A DNA stretch of 64,000 nt. It comes from Flagellimonas nanhaiensis. GTDB lineage: Bacteria; Bacteroidota; Bacteroidia; Flavobacteriales; Flavobacteriaceae. Below the pieces are notes generated by a model. That model saw nothing but the letters and a program-made list of their open reading frames with translations, ran no database searches and had not been told where the DNA came from. Numbering within the stretch: the first letter of the stretch is position 1; the number at the start of each line of letters is the position of its first letter. The position numbers and the translations under genes are program-made. Below are positions 36,023-45,302 of this stretch, one piece after another. The stretch spans positions 1 through 64,000 of the forward strand of contig NZ_QTJX01000008.1 in NCBI RefSeq assembly GCF_003382275.1. The letters are read 5' to 3'.

Positions 36023-36589
36023 CTACTCGGCAATTAGCTTGTCCAGCAAGTCTCTTGTAGCTTGAGAATTCCAATTGGCCACACCGCTTTCCTCTACCAC
36101 AATTTTACCAGAACGACTCAATACATAAGTCGTGGGAATGCTTTTGTGTTCCAACAAATCGGGAGTATTTGAAGCTTCAAAAAATACAGGTAACTGATAA
36201 TCTTTTTTTTGAAGAAAAGAAGAAACTTTGTCCACATGGTCATTCGCCACAAAAGCGAAGACCACCTTATCTCCATAATCCGCATGCAATTTTGCCAGAC
36301 TTGGCATTTCGGCTACGCAGGGTGGGCACCAGGTTGCCCAAAAATTAAGCAGAATTACTTCTCCCTTGTTTGATTCAAAGTTGAACCTTTGTCCATTTGA
36401 ATCGACCAAAATCCAATCGTAATCTTCAAGTGTTTCTTGTTCCTCTACATTGACCACACTTGCACTGGTAGCAAAAATTTTACCAACCCATACCCGCAGA
36501 TGAAATCCAACCGGAGTAAAGACAATCAAAGCAATTGCCAAAATCCATACAACATTGCTTATTTGCTCTTTGGAAAGTTTTAAACCCAT
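36023..36589 (-). CDS. TlpA-like membrane-anchored thioredoxin
   Basis: 188 aa. One N-terminal membrane anchor (about 11-30), then a TlpA/ResA thioredoxin domain facing the periplasm with the active site WCPPC (C88, C91) in NFWATWCPPCVAEMPSL and the cis-Pro loop SIPTTYVL. Probably a reductant for cytochrome c maturation or other periplasmic disulfides. Its start shares a TAATG with the stop of the upstream paralogue, so the two are translationally coupled. Confidence 0.9.
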   Translation of the reverse strand: MGLKLSKEQISNVVWILAIALIVFTPVGFHLRVWVGKIFATSASVVNVEEQETLEDYDWILVDSNGQRFNFESNKGEVILLNFWATWCPPCVAEMPSLAKLHADYGDKVVFAFVANDHVDKVSSFLQKKDYQLPVFFEASNTPDLLEHKSIPTTYVLSRSGKIVVEESGVANWNSQATRDLLDKLIAE

Positions 36590-37149
36590 TATTCAGCTAT
36601 TAGGTCGTCCAATAGATCATAAACCTTTCTTGAGCTCCAATCGGCAATCCCATCCTTATAAATGACAATGTTTCCTTCTTTGTCTATTAAATAGGAAGAC
36701 GGAACTTTTTCGGAGTCGATGGGCATTTTTTCTCCAATAATCAAATAGGTTACAGGAAAGGTGAATTCTTGTTTGGTCATGAACTCTTCCACCGGAGGCC
36801 TGTTCTCATTGGTAATGATGTAGAAATCCATCTTGTCCTTGTACTTGTCATACATTTCCTGAATACTGGCAAGCTCTGCTTCACAAGGAAGTCTCCATGA
36901 AGCCCATAAATTGATGAATACAACGTTTCCTTTTGACCTTTCAAAATTGAAAAAATCCCATTCAGCATCCTTTAGCTTCCAATCATAATCCCCTATTTTT
37001 TCCCTTTGGGCTTCCTCAATAACAGGAGGCGAAAAAGAAAAGAGACGATTGAGCATGATTTTTCCATAATACCCTAAAGGGGTTACAAAAAAGGAAAGCA
37101 CAAAAAGAATCAATAGAATATTGAGGAACGTTTTCTTACCGGTTTTCAT
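36589..37149 (-). CDS. TlpA-like thioredoxin with degenerate active site
   Basis: 186 aa, a paralogue of the next gene with the same membrane anchor (about 7-30), the same DYDWKLKDAE start of the domain and the same ending (LLDDLIAE). The active site reads WRLPC: R86 replaces the nucleophilic Cys and only C89 remains. The cis-Pro loop is VPSSYLI. It cannot act as an ordinary dithiol oxidoreductase. It may bind substrate, act as a partner of the neighbouring intact paralogue, or work through a single thiol. Confidence 0.85.
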   Translation of the reverse strand: MKTGKKTFLNILLILFVLSFFVTPLGYYGKIMLNRLFSFSPPVIEEAQREKIGDYDWKLKDAEWDFFNFERSKGNVVFINLWASWRLPCEAELASIQEMYDKYKDKMDFYIITNENRPPVEEFMTKQEFTFPVTYLIIGEKMPIDSEKVPSSYLIDKEGNIVIYKDGIADWSSRKVYDLLDDLIAE

Positions 37150-37171
37150 TTAGAGGCTTTGATTAAAAATC

Positions 37172-37200
37172 AAAAACTCCTGAGAAAATCAGGAGTTTTT
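37172..37200 (-). terminator. terminator of aconitase
   Basis: AAAAACTCCTGA (37172-37183) and TCAGGAGTTTTT (37189-37200) form a 12-bp stem with a 5-nt loop. It lies downstream of the aconitase stop on the minus strand, and the A:T flanks supply the T-run. Confidence 0.88.
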
Positions 37201-37219
37201 GGGATAATGTATTCAAATA

Positions 37220-39490
37220 TTATGCATTTTCCTTTTTGATCAAGTTTAACGCGGAACCTTCCATGAACCACTTGATCTGTGCATCATTGTATGTGTGGTT
37301 AGTAATGATGGTATCTGTACTTCCATCTGAATGGATTACTTCCAACGTCAAAGGTTTTCCAGGTGCAAAGTCAGCGATATCAACAAAATTGAAGGTATCA
37401 TCCTCTTGAATCAAATCATAATCACTCTCATTTGCAAAGGTAAGTGCCAACATTCCCTGCTTCTTTAGGTTGGTCTCATGAATTCTTGCGAAGGACTTCA
37501 CCAAAACCGCAGCAACGCCTAAATGTCTTGGCTGCATAGCAGCATGTTCACGAGAAGAACCTTCTCCATAGTTATGGTCTCCTACAACAATGGTTCTTAC
37601 ACCTTCTTTTTTATATGCTCTTTGTGCTTCAGGGACTGCTCCATATTCTCCTGTCAACTGATTCTTGACAAAATTGGTTTTTTTGTTGAATGCATTTACA
37701 GCTCCAATAAGTGTATTATTTGCGATGTTGTCTAGATGCCCTCTATAGCGCAACCATGGACCGGCCATGGATATATGGTCCGTAGTACATTTACCAAACG
37801 CTTTAATCAACAACTTGACTCCTTTTAGACTTTCTGGTGCAATGGGCACAAAAGGCTCCAATAGCTGTAGTCTTTCTGATGTTGGGGAAACAACCACTTT
37901 TACACCGCTTCCATCCTCCATAGGCTCAACATAACCCGCATCTTCAACAGCAAACCCTTCCGGTGGAAGTTCATAACCTCGTGGTTCATCCAACATAACC
38001 TCTTCACCATCTTCATTGATCAACTTGTCTGTCACTGGATTAAAATCCAGTTTACCAGCAATTGCAATGGCCGTAACCAACTCGGGTGAACCTACAAAAG
38101 CCAAAGTATTTGGATTTCCGTCTGCTCGCTTGGCAAAGTTTCTATTGAATGAGTGGACTATGGTATTCCTTGGCCCATCAGCAGCCTTGTCTCCATAACG
38201 GTCCCACATACCGATACATGGGCCGCAGGCGTTAGCAAATACCGTGGCTCCAATAGAATTGAAGGTATCAATGAACCCATCTCTTTCTATGGTGTAACGA
38301 ACCTGTTCTGAACCAGGAGTTATAGTAAAATTGGATTTTGTCTTAAGATTCTTGTCAGAAACTTGTTTGGCCAAAGAAGCTGCTCTTGAAATATCTTCAT
38401 AAGAAGAGTTGGTACAAGACCCTATCAATCCAACCTCAACATTGATAGGCCAATCATTTTTCTTGGCCGCTTCACTCATTTTTGAAATAGGAGTAGCCAA
38501 ATCTGGAGTAAAAGGCCCATTTAAATGGGGCTCCAAAGTATCCAAGTTAATTTCTATTACTTGGTCGAAATATTTTTCAGGATTTGCATAGACCTCAGCA
38601 TCTGCAGTAAGGTGTTCTTTCACTTCCAATGCGGCGTCGGCAACATCGGCACGGTTAGTAGCTCTCAAATAACGGTCCATGGACTCATCGTAACCAAAGG
38701 TTGAAGTGGTGGCCCCTACTTCAGCACCCATGTTACAAATGGTGCCCTTACCGGTACATGACATGGATGTTGCTCCTTCACCAAAGTACTCGATTATAGC
38801 ACCAGTACCACCTTTCACGGTTAGAATATCGGCTACTTTTAGGATAACATCCTTAGGTGCGGTCCAACCTGAGAGTTTTCCAGTCAGCTTAACCCCAATC
38901 AGTTTGGGGAACTTAAGTTCCCATGCCATTCCAGCCATAACATCTACGGCATCCGCTCCTCCTACACCAATAGCGATCATACCCAATCCGCCGGCATTCA
39001 CCGTATGGGAATCGGTTCCTATCATCATACCTCCGGGGAATGCATAATTCTCAAGTACTACCTGATGAATGATTCCTGCTCCAGGTTTCCAAAAACCAAT
39101 ACCGTATTTGTTGGATACTGATCCTAAAAAGTCAAAGACTTCATTACTTGTTTCGTTCGCTCTTTTTAAATCGGCCTCAGCACCAACCTTGGCCTGAATA
39201 AGGTGATCGCAGTGCACAGTTGTAGGAACTGCAACCTTTGGCTTACCTGCGTGCATAAATTGAAGCAAGGCCATTTGCGCTGTGGCATCTTGACATGCAA
39301 CCCTGTCCGGGGCAAAATCAACATAATCCTTCCCTCTAGTAAATTGCTCCGAAGGGGTACCTTCCCAAAGGTGAGAATACAATATCTTTTCTGCTAGGGT
39401 CAAAGGTCTTCCCACTAATTCACGGGCCTTTTCCACGCGCTCTCCCATGGTGGCGTAAACCCCTTTAATCATGTCTATGTCAAAAGCCAT
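37220..39490 (-). CDS. acn: aconitate hydratase
   Basis: TCA-cycle enzyme converting citrate to isocitrate with a [4Fe-4S] cluster; 756 aa, the mitochondrial-like length. Cluster Cys lie in [11 protein letters not shown] and in [11 protein letters not shown]. Other motifs are [13 protein letters not shown] and, in the swivel domain, [10 protein letters not shown], with [10 protein letters not shown]. Upstream there is no clear TAnnTTTG box but a pair of ATTTAGTAA repeats (39511 and 39528). Monocistronic as far as the flanking terminator shows. Confidence 0.96.
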   Translation of the reverse strand: MAFDIDMIKGVYATMGERVEKARELVGRPLTLAEKILYSHLWEGTPSEQFTRGKDYVDFAPDRVACQDATAQMALLQFMHAGKPKVAVPTTVHCDHLIQAKVGAEADLKRANETSNEVFDFLGSVSNKYGIGFWKPGAGIIHQVVLENYAFPGGMMIGTDSHTVNAGGLGMIAIGVGGADAVDVMAGMAWELKFPKLIGVKLTGKLSGWTAPKDVILKVADILTVKGGTGAIIEYFGEGATSMSCTGKGTICNMGAEVGATTSTFGYDESMDRYLRATNRADVADAALEVKEHLTADAEVYANPEKYFDQVIEINLDTLEPHLNGPFTPDLATPISKMSEAAKKNDWPINVEVGLIGSCTNSSYEDISRAASLAKQVSDKNLKTKSNFTITPGSEQVRYTIERDGFIDTFNSIGATVFANACGPCIGMWDRYGDKAADGPRNTIVHSFNRNFAKRADGNPNTLAFVGSPELVTAIAIAGKLDFNPVTDKLINEDGEEVMLDEPRGYELPPEGFAVEDAGYVEPMEDGSGVKVVVSPTSERLQLLEPFVPIAPESLKGVKLLIKAFGKCTTDHISMAGPWLRYRGHLDNIANNTLIGAVNAFNKKTNFVKNQLTGEYGAVPEAQRAYKKEGVRTIVVGDHNYGEGSSREHAAMQPRHLGVAAVLVKSFARIHETNLKKQGMLALTFANESDYDLIQEDDTFNFVDIADFAPGKPLTLEVIHSDGSTDTIITNHTYNDAQIKWFMEGSALNLIKKENA

Positions 39491-39585
39491 TCTGCTATTA
39501 AATTTTAAGAATTTAGTAATTCGGTAAATTTAGTAAAATACCAACGATTTAGGAATTAGAATATGGTAAATAAGTGGGGTTGATT

Positions 39586-40545
39586 TTATGTTTCCAGTAA
39601 TTTGGAAATGATATCTTCTTCAGAGATACCTTCTGCTTCCGCTTTGTAGTTCTTAAGAATCCGGTGACGAAGAATCCCCATTGAAACCGCTTTTACATCT
39701 TCAATATCCGGAGAAAACTTGCCTTTTATGGCTGCATGGGCCTTTGCTCCCAAAATAAGGTTTTGCGAAGCCCTTGGTCCTGCACCCCAGTCTACATAGG
39801 CGTTTACAAAATCAGAAGCACCCTCCATTCCTGGACGTGTCTTGTTTACCAACCTCACGGTATGATCCACAACATTGTCAGGAACCGGTATTCTGCGAAC
39901 CAAATGTTGAATTGCTATGATCTCTTCAGCATTGAACAATGCCCTTAGCTGAACTTCATCATCAGAGGTGGTTGACTTTACTACTTGAATTTCTTCTTCA
40001 ATGGAAGGATATTTGAGTTCAATAGCAAACATAAAACGATCCAGCTGTGCTTCAGGGAGTGGATAGGTCCCTTCTTGTTCAATTGGGTTTTGCGTAGCCA
40101 AAACAAAATACGGCATATCCAGTTTGTAACGTTGACCAGCTATGGTAACCGCTCTTTCTTGCATGGCCTCTAAAAGGGCTGCCTGGGTTTTGGGCGGAGT
40201 CCTGTTGATTTCGTCAGCCAAAATAATATTTGCAAAAACAGGGCCTTTGATGAATTTAAAGTTCCTGTTTTGGTCCAAAACCTCACTACCCAAAATGTCA
40301 CTGGGCATTAAGTCCGGAGTAAATTGGATTCTTTTAAAATCTAAACCCAGGGTTTGGGCAATAGTGTTGACCATTAAAGTTTTAGCCAATCCCGGGACTC
40401 CAATGAGCAATGAATGACCTCCAGAATAAATGGAAAGTAAAATTTGCTCGATCACTGTTTCCTGTCCAACAATGACCTTGGCAATTTCATCTTTTAAGGC
40501 CTGATGCTTTTTAACCAGGTTTTCAACTGCAACAACATCTGACAT
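39586..40545 (-). CDS. MoxR-family AAA+ ATPase
   Basis: 319 aa. Walker A GVPGLAKT, Walker B IILADEINRTPPKTQAALLEAMQE, sensor 1 LATQNP and the arginine-finger/sensor 2 region PRASQNLILGAKAHA. MoxR proteins act as chaperone-like ATPases for protein maturation, often with DUF58 and von Willebrand partners; none of these is adjacent here. It starts 3 nt after the SurA-like gene, so it probably belongs to that envelope-folding operon. Confidence 0.93.
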   Translation of the reverse strand: MSDVVAVENLVKKHQALKDEIAKVIVGQETVIEQILLSIYSGGHSLLIGVPGLAKTLMVNTIAQTLGLDFKRIQFTPDLMPSDILGSEVLDQNRNFKFIKGPVFANIILADEINRTPPKTQAALLEAMQERAVTIAGQRYKLDMPYFVLATQNPIEQEGTYPLPEAQLDRFMFAIELKYPSIEEEIQVVKSTTSDDEVQLRALFNAEEIIAIQHLVRRIPVPDNVVDHTVRLVNKTRPGMEGASDFVNAYVDWGAGPRASQNLILGAKAHAAIKGKFSPDIEDVKAVSMGILRHRILKNYKAEAEGISEEDIISKLLET

Positions 40546-40548
40546 GCA

Positions 40549-41952
40549 CTATTCCTTTACCCAATTGTTTGCAAAATCGCATCCTCTGTTATCTGTGTTA
40601 ACATGGATATAGGTATCCTCGATGTGCTCGTCCATCCATTCTTTTATGGCATTAAACTGTTTTTCACGCAGAGCCAATTCCTGAATTTTAAGGTAATCTT
40701 TTGCAAAATCGGCCTGATGCTCATCATATCGATTGGAGATTCTCATGATTTTGAACTTGGGCGGACCTCCTCTTGGGTCATCTTCCCTAAGGGGTCTTGA
40801 AATTTCTTCATCCTTTAAGTCACGCACTTGATTGTAAAGCGTAGGATCCATTTTGGTCAATTCAAACCTTGAACCGTAATCGATTGGGTTCCTCATAAGA
40901 CCGCCATCAAACTTGGTTTCTTTTTCATCGGAAAAGTTCAATGCAGCTTCAGCAAAAGTGTATTTGCCATCCAAAACCTGTTGACGAACAGAATCCAATT
41001 CCTTCACAGCTTCATCTATAGCGTTCTGCGGTATTTCTGGAATTAACAAAATGTGGCGTAGATCCAATTCCTGCCCTCTTATCTTTTCAATATAAATGAT
41101 ATGATATCCAAAAGTGGTCTCAAAGGGTTCAGAAATCTCACCTTCCTGTAAACTGAAGGCCACATCCTTAAATTCCTTTACAAAAGGTGTTTCACGGGTC
41201 ATACTATAAAAGCCTCCCTTGGATTTAGAGCCTGGATCTTGGGAATATAAAATAGCCTTTACATTGAAACTGGCATCATTTTCCTCAACATCTTGTTTTA
41301 TCTGTTTTAGCCTATCTATAGCCTTTTGTTTTTCTTCATCGGGAGCCGTAGGCTGTTTTACAATCTGGGCAATTTCAAGTTCGGCTCCAAAAACTGGTCT
41401 TTCGTCCTCAGGGATTTTGTTGAAGAATTGTCTAACCTCTTCAGGGGTTACTTCAATTTCCTCTATTATTTTTCCCTGCATTTTTTCTGAAAGCATCCGA
41501 AGTTTGTTGATTTCAAACAGCTCGGAACGAAAACTTTCTACATCCTGTTTTTTATAAAACTTGAGCACCTTTTCCATAGAACCCACCTGGGCCACAAGTT
41601 GCTGTATTTGACGGTCGCTTTGCGAATTCACCTGGTCATCCGATACCAAGAGACTATCTTGTACCGCTTGATGGGCATATAAACGATCCTCCATTAACTT
41701 GCCCAAAAGGCTGCATCGGGTAATGTCTTGTGTTGAAGCTCCCTGACTTTTAAGATCGATCAAGGTTTTTTCTATGTCGGACTCCAAAATCACGTAATCT
41801 CCGATTACCGCTGCAATCCCATCCAACTTAATTCGGTTAGCGGAACTGGTAGTATCCTTTTCCGCCAATGCTTCGTCTGTACTTTGGGCAGTTAGTATGC
41901 CCACTGTACCCATTAGGGTCAAGACGATTACTTTTTTAATTATTTTTTCCAT
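40549..41952 (-). CDS. SurA/PpiC-type periplasmic peptidyl-prolyl isomerase
   Basis: 467 aa from ATG 41952. Signal peptide (VIVLTLMGTVGILTAQ), N-terminal SurA-like helices (about 30-170) with ITRCSLLGKLMEDRL, then two rotamase domains: one with SQDPGSKSKGGFYSM and FGYHIIYI, the other with LRHILLIPEIP and SDEKETKFDGGLM. Outer-membrane-protein chaperone/foldase role. It overlaps the end of the upstream PpiC lipoprotein gene by 17 nt. A TTG three codons further upstream is less likely. Confidence 0.9.
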   Translation of the reverse strand: MEKIIKKVIVLTLMGTVGILTAQSTDEALAEKDTTSSANRIKLDGIAAVIGDYVILESDIEKTLIDLKSQGASTQDITRCSLLGKLMEDRLYAHQAVQDSLLVSDDQVNSQSDRQIQQLVAQVGSMEKVLKFYKKQDVESFRSELFEINKLRMLSEKMQGKIIEEIEVTPEEVRQFFNKIPEDERPVFGAELEIAQIVKQPTAPDEEKQKAIDRLKQIKQDVEENDASFNVKAILYSQDPGSKSKGGFYSMTRETPFVKEFKDVAFSLQEGEISEPFETTFGYHIIYIEKIRGQELDLRHILLIPEIPQNAIDEAVKELDSVRQQVLDGKYTFAEAALNFSDEKETKFDGGLMRNPIDYGSRFELTKMDPTLYNQVRDLKDEEISRPLREDDPRGGPPKFKIMRISNRYDEHQADFAKDYLKIQELALREKQFNAIKEWMDEHIEDTYIHVNTDNRGCDFANNWVKE

Positions 41953-42817
41953 AAACCTCAAATTCTTTCTTCTTTGTTGCTTCGTCTATAATCTCGGTCT
42001 CTATTCTTCTTATATAATCTAATCTTCTTCGGTTCAAGATAAGTTGTCTAATGTCCGGGGCGATATATTCAAAAGGCGCCGTATCATTGATTTCCAGAAC
42101 ATCCGTGACCTTACCCAAATATACCTCTAAGGAATCTTGTAATTCAAAAAATTGTGATTTTTTTAAGTACTCAGCCTCATTAGTTGAGTTAAGGGGAGGT
42201 ATCTCTTCCATAACCCTGGACGTACTCACCCAAATGGAATCGTTGAAATGAATCTTCTTAAACTGAACGGCTATTGAATCCAAATAGGTTTTATCCGCTG
42301 TCTCCCAATCCTTCATTTTGGTAACCACCTGATCCTTATCCAAAAATTGTCCTGGAAGGCAAATAAACCTCAGCTGGACCAACTTTTCGCTCAGCTTAAA
42401 GTTCTCTTTTTGTTTTTCGTAATAATCCCTTAGCTGGGACTCAGTTATAGCCGTATCTTGCTCTTGGAGCACCAAAGCCTCTACATAAGCTCTAGTGTAA
42501 AGGTCTGCCCTGTAGTCAGATACCAATCGGTCAAATTCTGCCAACCTGTCTTCTGGAAGATTTATCTTGGATTTGGAGAGCAGTAATTGCTTTGATGCCC
42601 AATTGTTGATATAATTGGTCACAAACAAAGTGCTGTCCTCTGCATTCATGTCCTCAGTGATCAACGAAGCAATATCTTCCTTGTACAGATACTGGTCCCC
42701 TACCCTGGCTAGTGGTTCTTTTTCCTCGTTTTCTTTAAAAAGGGAATCGCATGAAGTAAAAAAAGCAAGTGCAACTGTGCACAATACAAGTAGGTTTTTC
42801 TTTTGGAGCAAACACAT
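41936..42817 (-). CDS. PpiC-like lipoprotein
   Basis: 293 aa from ATG 42817 with signal sequence and lipobox-like FFTSC (NLLVLCTVALAFFTSCDS). The remainder is helical, in SurA N-domain style (VGDQYLYKEDIASLI, ESQLRDYYEKQKENFKL), without a complete parvulin signature. Probably the chaperone partner of the next gene, which it overlaps by 17 nt. The promoter at 42822-42851 would place transcription start almost on the ATG, so the mRNA may be leaderless. Confidence 0.8.
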   Translation of the reverse strand: MCLLQKKNLLVLCTVALAFFTSCDSLFKENEEKEPLARVGDQYLYKEDIASLITEDMNAEDSTLFVTNYINNWASKQLLLSKSKINLPEDRLAEFDRLVSDYRADLYTRAYVEALVLQEQDTAITESQLRDYYEKQKENFKLSEKLVQLRFICLPGQFLDKDQVVTKMKDWETADKTYLDSIAVQFKKIHFNDSIWVSTSRVMEEIPPLNSTNEAEYLKKSQFFELQDSLEVYLGKVTDVLEINDTAPFEYIAPDIRQLILNRRRLDYIRRIETEIIDEATKKKEFEVYGKNN

Positions 42818-42821
42818 TTCG

Positions 42822-42851
42822 CAAAAATAACAATTACTTAAAGCCGTACAA
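42822..42851 (-). promoter_or_regulatory. promoter of the foldase-MoxR operon
   Basis: On the minus strand, TATTTTTG (42822-42829) and TTG (42849-42851), 19 nt apart, match the consensus. The -7 box ends only 4 nt before the proposed ATG at 42817, which implies a leaderless mRNA or a later start. Confidence 0.55.
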
Positions 42852-42931
42852 GTAGGTTTTGTTCTCATTAACAGATTTTTAGTAGCAAGCGCATAAATGA
42901 TAATTTATTACATTAGTGGAAACCTCCATAT

Positions 42932-43384
42932 ATGAAATATACCAATCAAATAACCATCGATGTTCCCCGCCAGGAATTTTTGGAGAAATTGAACAATTCT
43001 GAAAACATGAAACATTGGCAAAGGGGACTGGTAAACTATGAGCACATTTCCGGAAAACCAGGTGAAGAGGGTGCACAAATGCGTTTGGACTACAAAATGG
43101 GCAAACGAGAAATTACCATGATAGAGACCATTCTAAAACAAAACTTTCCAGACGAACTGCACACTAGCTATGACACCAATGGGGTCCTGAATATTCAACA
43201 CAACTACTTTGAGGAAACAGATGGTAAAACCGTCTGGAAGTCGGATAGTGAATTTAAATTTTCTGGATTCGGCATGAAATTGATGGGTTTTCTAATGCCG
43301 GGCGCCTTTAAAAAGCAATCTATGAAGTACCTGGAGGACTTTAAAGCTTTTGCAGAAAATGGGACTTCAGTTCTTGATTCTTAG
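42932..43384 (+). CDS. START/SRPBCC-like protein
   Basis: 150 aa, no signal peptide. The pattern of a helix-grip fold is visible: an opening strand (YTNQITIDVPRQEFLEKL), ENMKHWQRGL, long strands with MRLDYKMGKREITMIETI, and an amphipathic C-terminal helix (AFKKQSMKYLEDFKAFAEN). Such proteins bind hydrophobic ligands; no specific function can be assigned. First of four closely packed plus-strand genes. Confidence 0.65.
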   Translation: MKYTNQITIDVPRQEFLEKLNNSENMKHWQRGLVNYEHISGKPGEEGAQMRLDYKMGKREITMIETILKQNFPDELHTSYDTNGVLNIQHNYFEETDGKTVWKSDSEFKFSGFGMKLMGFLMPGAFKKQSMKYLEDFKAFAENGTSVLDS

Positions 43385-43387
43385 ATT

Positions 43388-43642
43388 ATGAAAAAAGTAC
43401 TGGACCGAAAAATTAAGTTTATTTGGGATTTTAGGGGAGATAACTCCGCTTCGTTGGCCAAACACTTCCAAAAGCACCTTGAAGAATTCGTGATTATCGA
43501 GGAACTTAAATATGACTTGAGTGGGGTAATGCACATAACTACCAATCATAGCATGGTCTACTTGGTGGTTGCAGAATTTGAAATGGAAGAAATTCGAGAA
43601 ATTTTGAACCCTCACAGGGGAGAGTACTACGATGGGCCTTAA
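43388..43642 (+). CDS. small conserved-looking protein, unknown function
   Basis: 84 aa, 3 nt after the START-like gene and overlapping the next start by 11 nt. Its position between tightly spaced genes and its normal composition support translation. No signal peptide or membrane segment. Visible are WDFRGDNSASLAKHF and a C-terminal ILNPHRGEYYDGP. I do not recognise the family. Confidence 0.6.
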   Translation: MKKVLDRKIKFIWDFRGDNSASLAKHFQKHLEEFVIIEELKYDLSGVMHITTNHSMVYLVVAEFEMEEIREILNPHRGEYYDGP

Positions 43643-44792
43643 TCCTACACAAAACAAGCTGAGAAACTATTTTCTCCTGTTCGTCTGCTCTTTTATGATT
43701 GCTTCATGTGCAGAGAGCAATCCAAGAAATCCATTGGAAATTGTTCTTGATTCCAAAAGCCCTTTGATCAAAAGGGTAATGGATAATTTGGATAAACATG
43801 AAGTCCAAATACGATACACCCAGATTGACCGAAGCAAGGGAGAAGTGGTTTTTACTGATTTTGATTTTCAAGTAGACCATGAAAATTATTTCTACCCTGC
43901 CAGCACTGTAAAATTTCCTGCTGCTGTAGCCACTCTCGAGAAACTGAACGAATTGGACACCCTTTCCGTAGACACCCGGTTTTACATTGAGGGAGATTCC
44001 GTGGAAACCACCTTTGGCAAGGCCATATCTGAAATTTTTGCTGTTTCGGACAATGCGGCCAACAACCGATTAATTGAGTTTTTAGGACAGGATAACCTCA
44101 ATTCCCGTATTCAAAAAAGAGGTGTTGAGCCCTTTCGGGTTGCGCATAGATTATCAACCATTGATGCAGACGATGTTACCACCAAACCCTTGGTTATTTA
44201 TCTCAACGATTCCACTACGGCCATAAGTAAATCCATCATTAACTCTCCACCCAAATCCTTAGATATCAATAAAATAAAAAAAGGACATGGTTTTTATTCT
44301 GATGGTTCCTTGGTTGACGAGCCGTTTGATTTTTCGCTCAAAAACTATTTCCCAATCCGAGCTCAGCATGAACTGCTCAAACGCATAGTTTTTCCAGCAG
44401 CTTTTTCTTTGGAAGAACGTTTCAACATTTCCGAATCGCAACACAAGTTTCTCCTTGAGGCCATGGGAAGCATTCCCAGAGAGGTCGGGTACGATTCTGA
44501 AACATATTACGACAGCTATGTGAAGTTTTTTATGTTCGGTGATACTCAAGAACCCATTCCCGATCATATCAAGATTTATAATAAAGTAGGCTATGCCTAT
44601 GGCACTTTAACAGACTGTGCTTATATTAAAGACAGCAAAAACAACATTGATTTTATGATTACCGCTACTGTATTGGTGAATAGCAACGGTATTTTTAATG
44701 ACGATACTTACGATTATGACGAGGTAGGCGTTCCATTTTTGGCACAATTGGGGCGCGAACTTTACGAATATGAACTAAATAGAAAAAGATGA
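43632..44792 (+). CDS. class-A beta-lactamase-like serine hydrolase lipoprotein
   Basis: 386 aa. Signal and lipobox in CSFMIASCAES, so membrane-anchored. The penicillin-recognising fold has S91-T-V-K94 (PASTVKFPA), the SDN motif at 139-141 (VSDNAANN) and a KTG-like KVG in YNKVGYAYG. It is longer than typical class A enzymes and has a large insert before KVG. It may act on peptidoglycan or peptides; resistance is not implied. It is coupled at both ends: 11-nt overlap upstream and ATGA overlap downstream. Confidence 0.8.
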   Translation: MGLNPTQNKLRNYFLLFVCSFMIASCAESNPRNPLEIVLDSKSPLIKRVMDNLDKHEVQIRYTQIDRSKGEVVFTDFDFQVDHENYFYPASTVKFPAAVATLEKLNELDTLSVDTRFYIEGDSVETTFGKAISEIFAVSDNAANNRLIEFLGQDNLNSRIQKRGVEPFRVAHRLSTIDADDVTTKPLVIYLNDSTTAISKSIINSPPKSLDINKIKKGHGFYSDGSLVDEPFDFSLKNYFPIRAQHELLKRIVFPAAFSLEERFNISESQHKFLLEAMGSIPREVGYDSETYYDSYVKFFMFGDTQEPIPDHIKIYNKVGYAYGTLTDCAYIKDSKNNIDFMITATVLVNSNGIFNDDTYDYDEVGVPFLAQLGRELYEYELNRKR

Positions 44793-45301
44793 GCAAGCTT
44801 TCTTTTGACAGTTTTACCAAAAAAATATTCATTAAGGCATCAATGGAAAAACTATACTGGTGCTGGTGCACGGTTGATGGTATTACCTCTTGGTTCTTAG
44901 AAGATGCTGTATACACCTCCACGGCCGGCGAAACCAGAAAACCAAATGAACCTATCCAAAGTGGGGATTCTTACACTTGGAAGTGGCACAATTGGGACGG
45001 GCAGGAAAATGGACAGGTGCTGGCTGCCAACGGCACCGATTTTGTGGAAATTACCTTTACAGATAGCAAGGTCTCCGTTTCTTTGGAAGACCACGGCAAA
45101 GCCGTGCTTTTAATCTTAAAGCAACATGAAATTCCAACTGATGACGAAAACAAACTCAACATTCACCATGGCTGTAGTAATGGGTGGACCTTTTGGCTTG
45201 CCAACCTAAAGGCCTATCTAGAACATGGGATATTGCTCAACGAAACTGAATTCGATTTGAGAAATATCCCAATGTCTGGATTTGAGTTTGTAAATATGTA
45301 A
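44789..45301 (+). CDS. AHSA1-like START/SRPBCC protein
   Basis: 170 aa. AHSA1/activator-of-Hsp90-ATPase-like fold: FTKKIFIKASMEKLYWCW, WKWHNWDG and the C-terminal helix CSNGWTFWLANLKAYLEHG typical of the family. Cytoplasmic; ligand or client unknown. It overlaps the preceding hydrolase by 4 nt (ATGA). Ends 1 nt before the stop of the convergent oxidoreductase gene. Confidence 0.75.
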   Translation: MSKLSFDSFTKKIFIKASMEKLYWCWCTVDGITSWFLEDAVYTSTAGETRKPNEPIQSGDSYTWKWHNWDGQENGQVLAANGTDFVEITFTDSKVSVSLEDHGKAVLLILKQHEIPTDDENKLNIHHGCSNGWTFWLANLKAYLEHGILLNETEFDLRNIPMSGFEFVNM

Positions 45302-45302
45302 G

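Noticed and set aside
39511..39536. ATTTAGTAA direct repeat upstream of aconitase
   Set aside because: Nine-base AT-rich repeats 17 bp apart are frequent by chance in such DNA; not enough for an operator claim.
43632..44792. Beta-lactamase-type genes as antibiotic resistance genes (also 29955-31730 and 48948-50045)
   Set aside because: Motifs are degenerate (KVG, HGG or absent KTG), the proteins are large or anchored, and no mobile element or resistance context is present.
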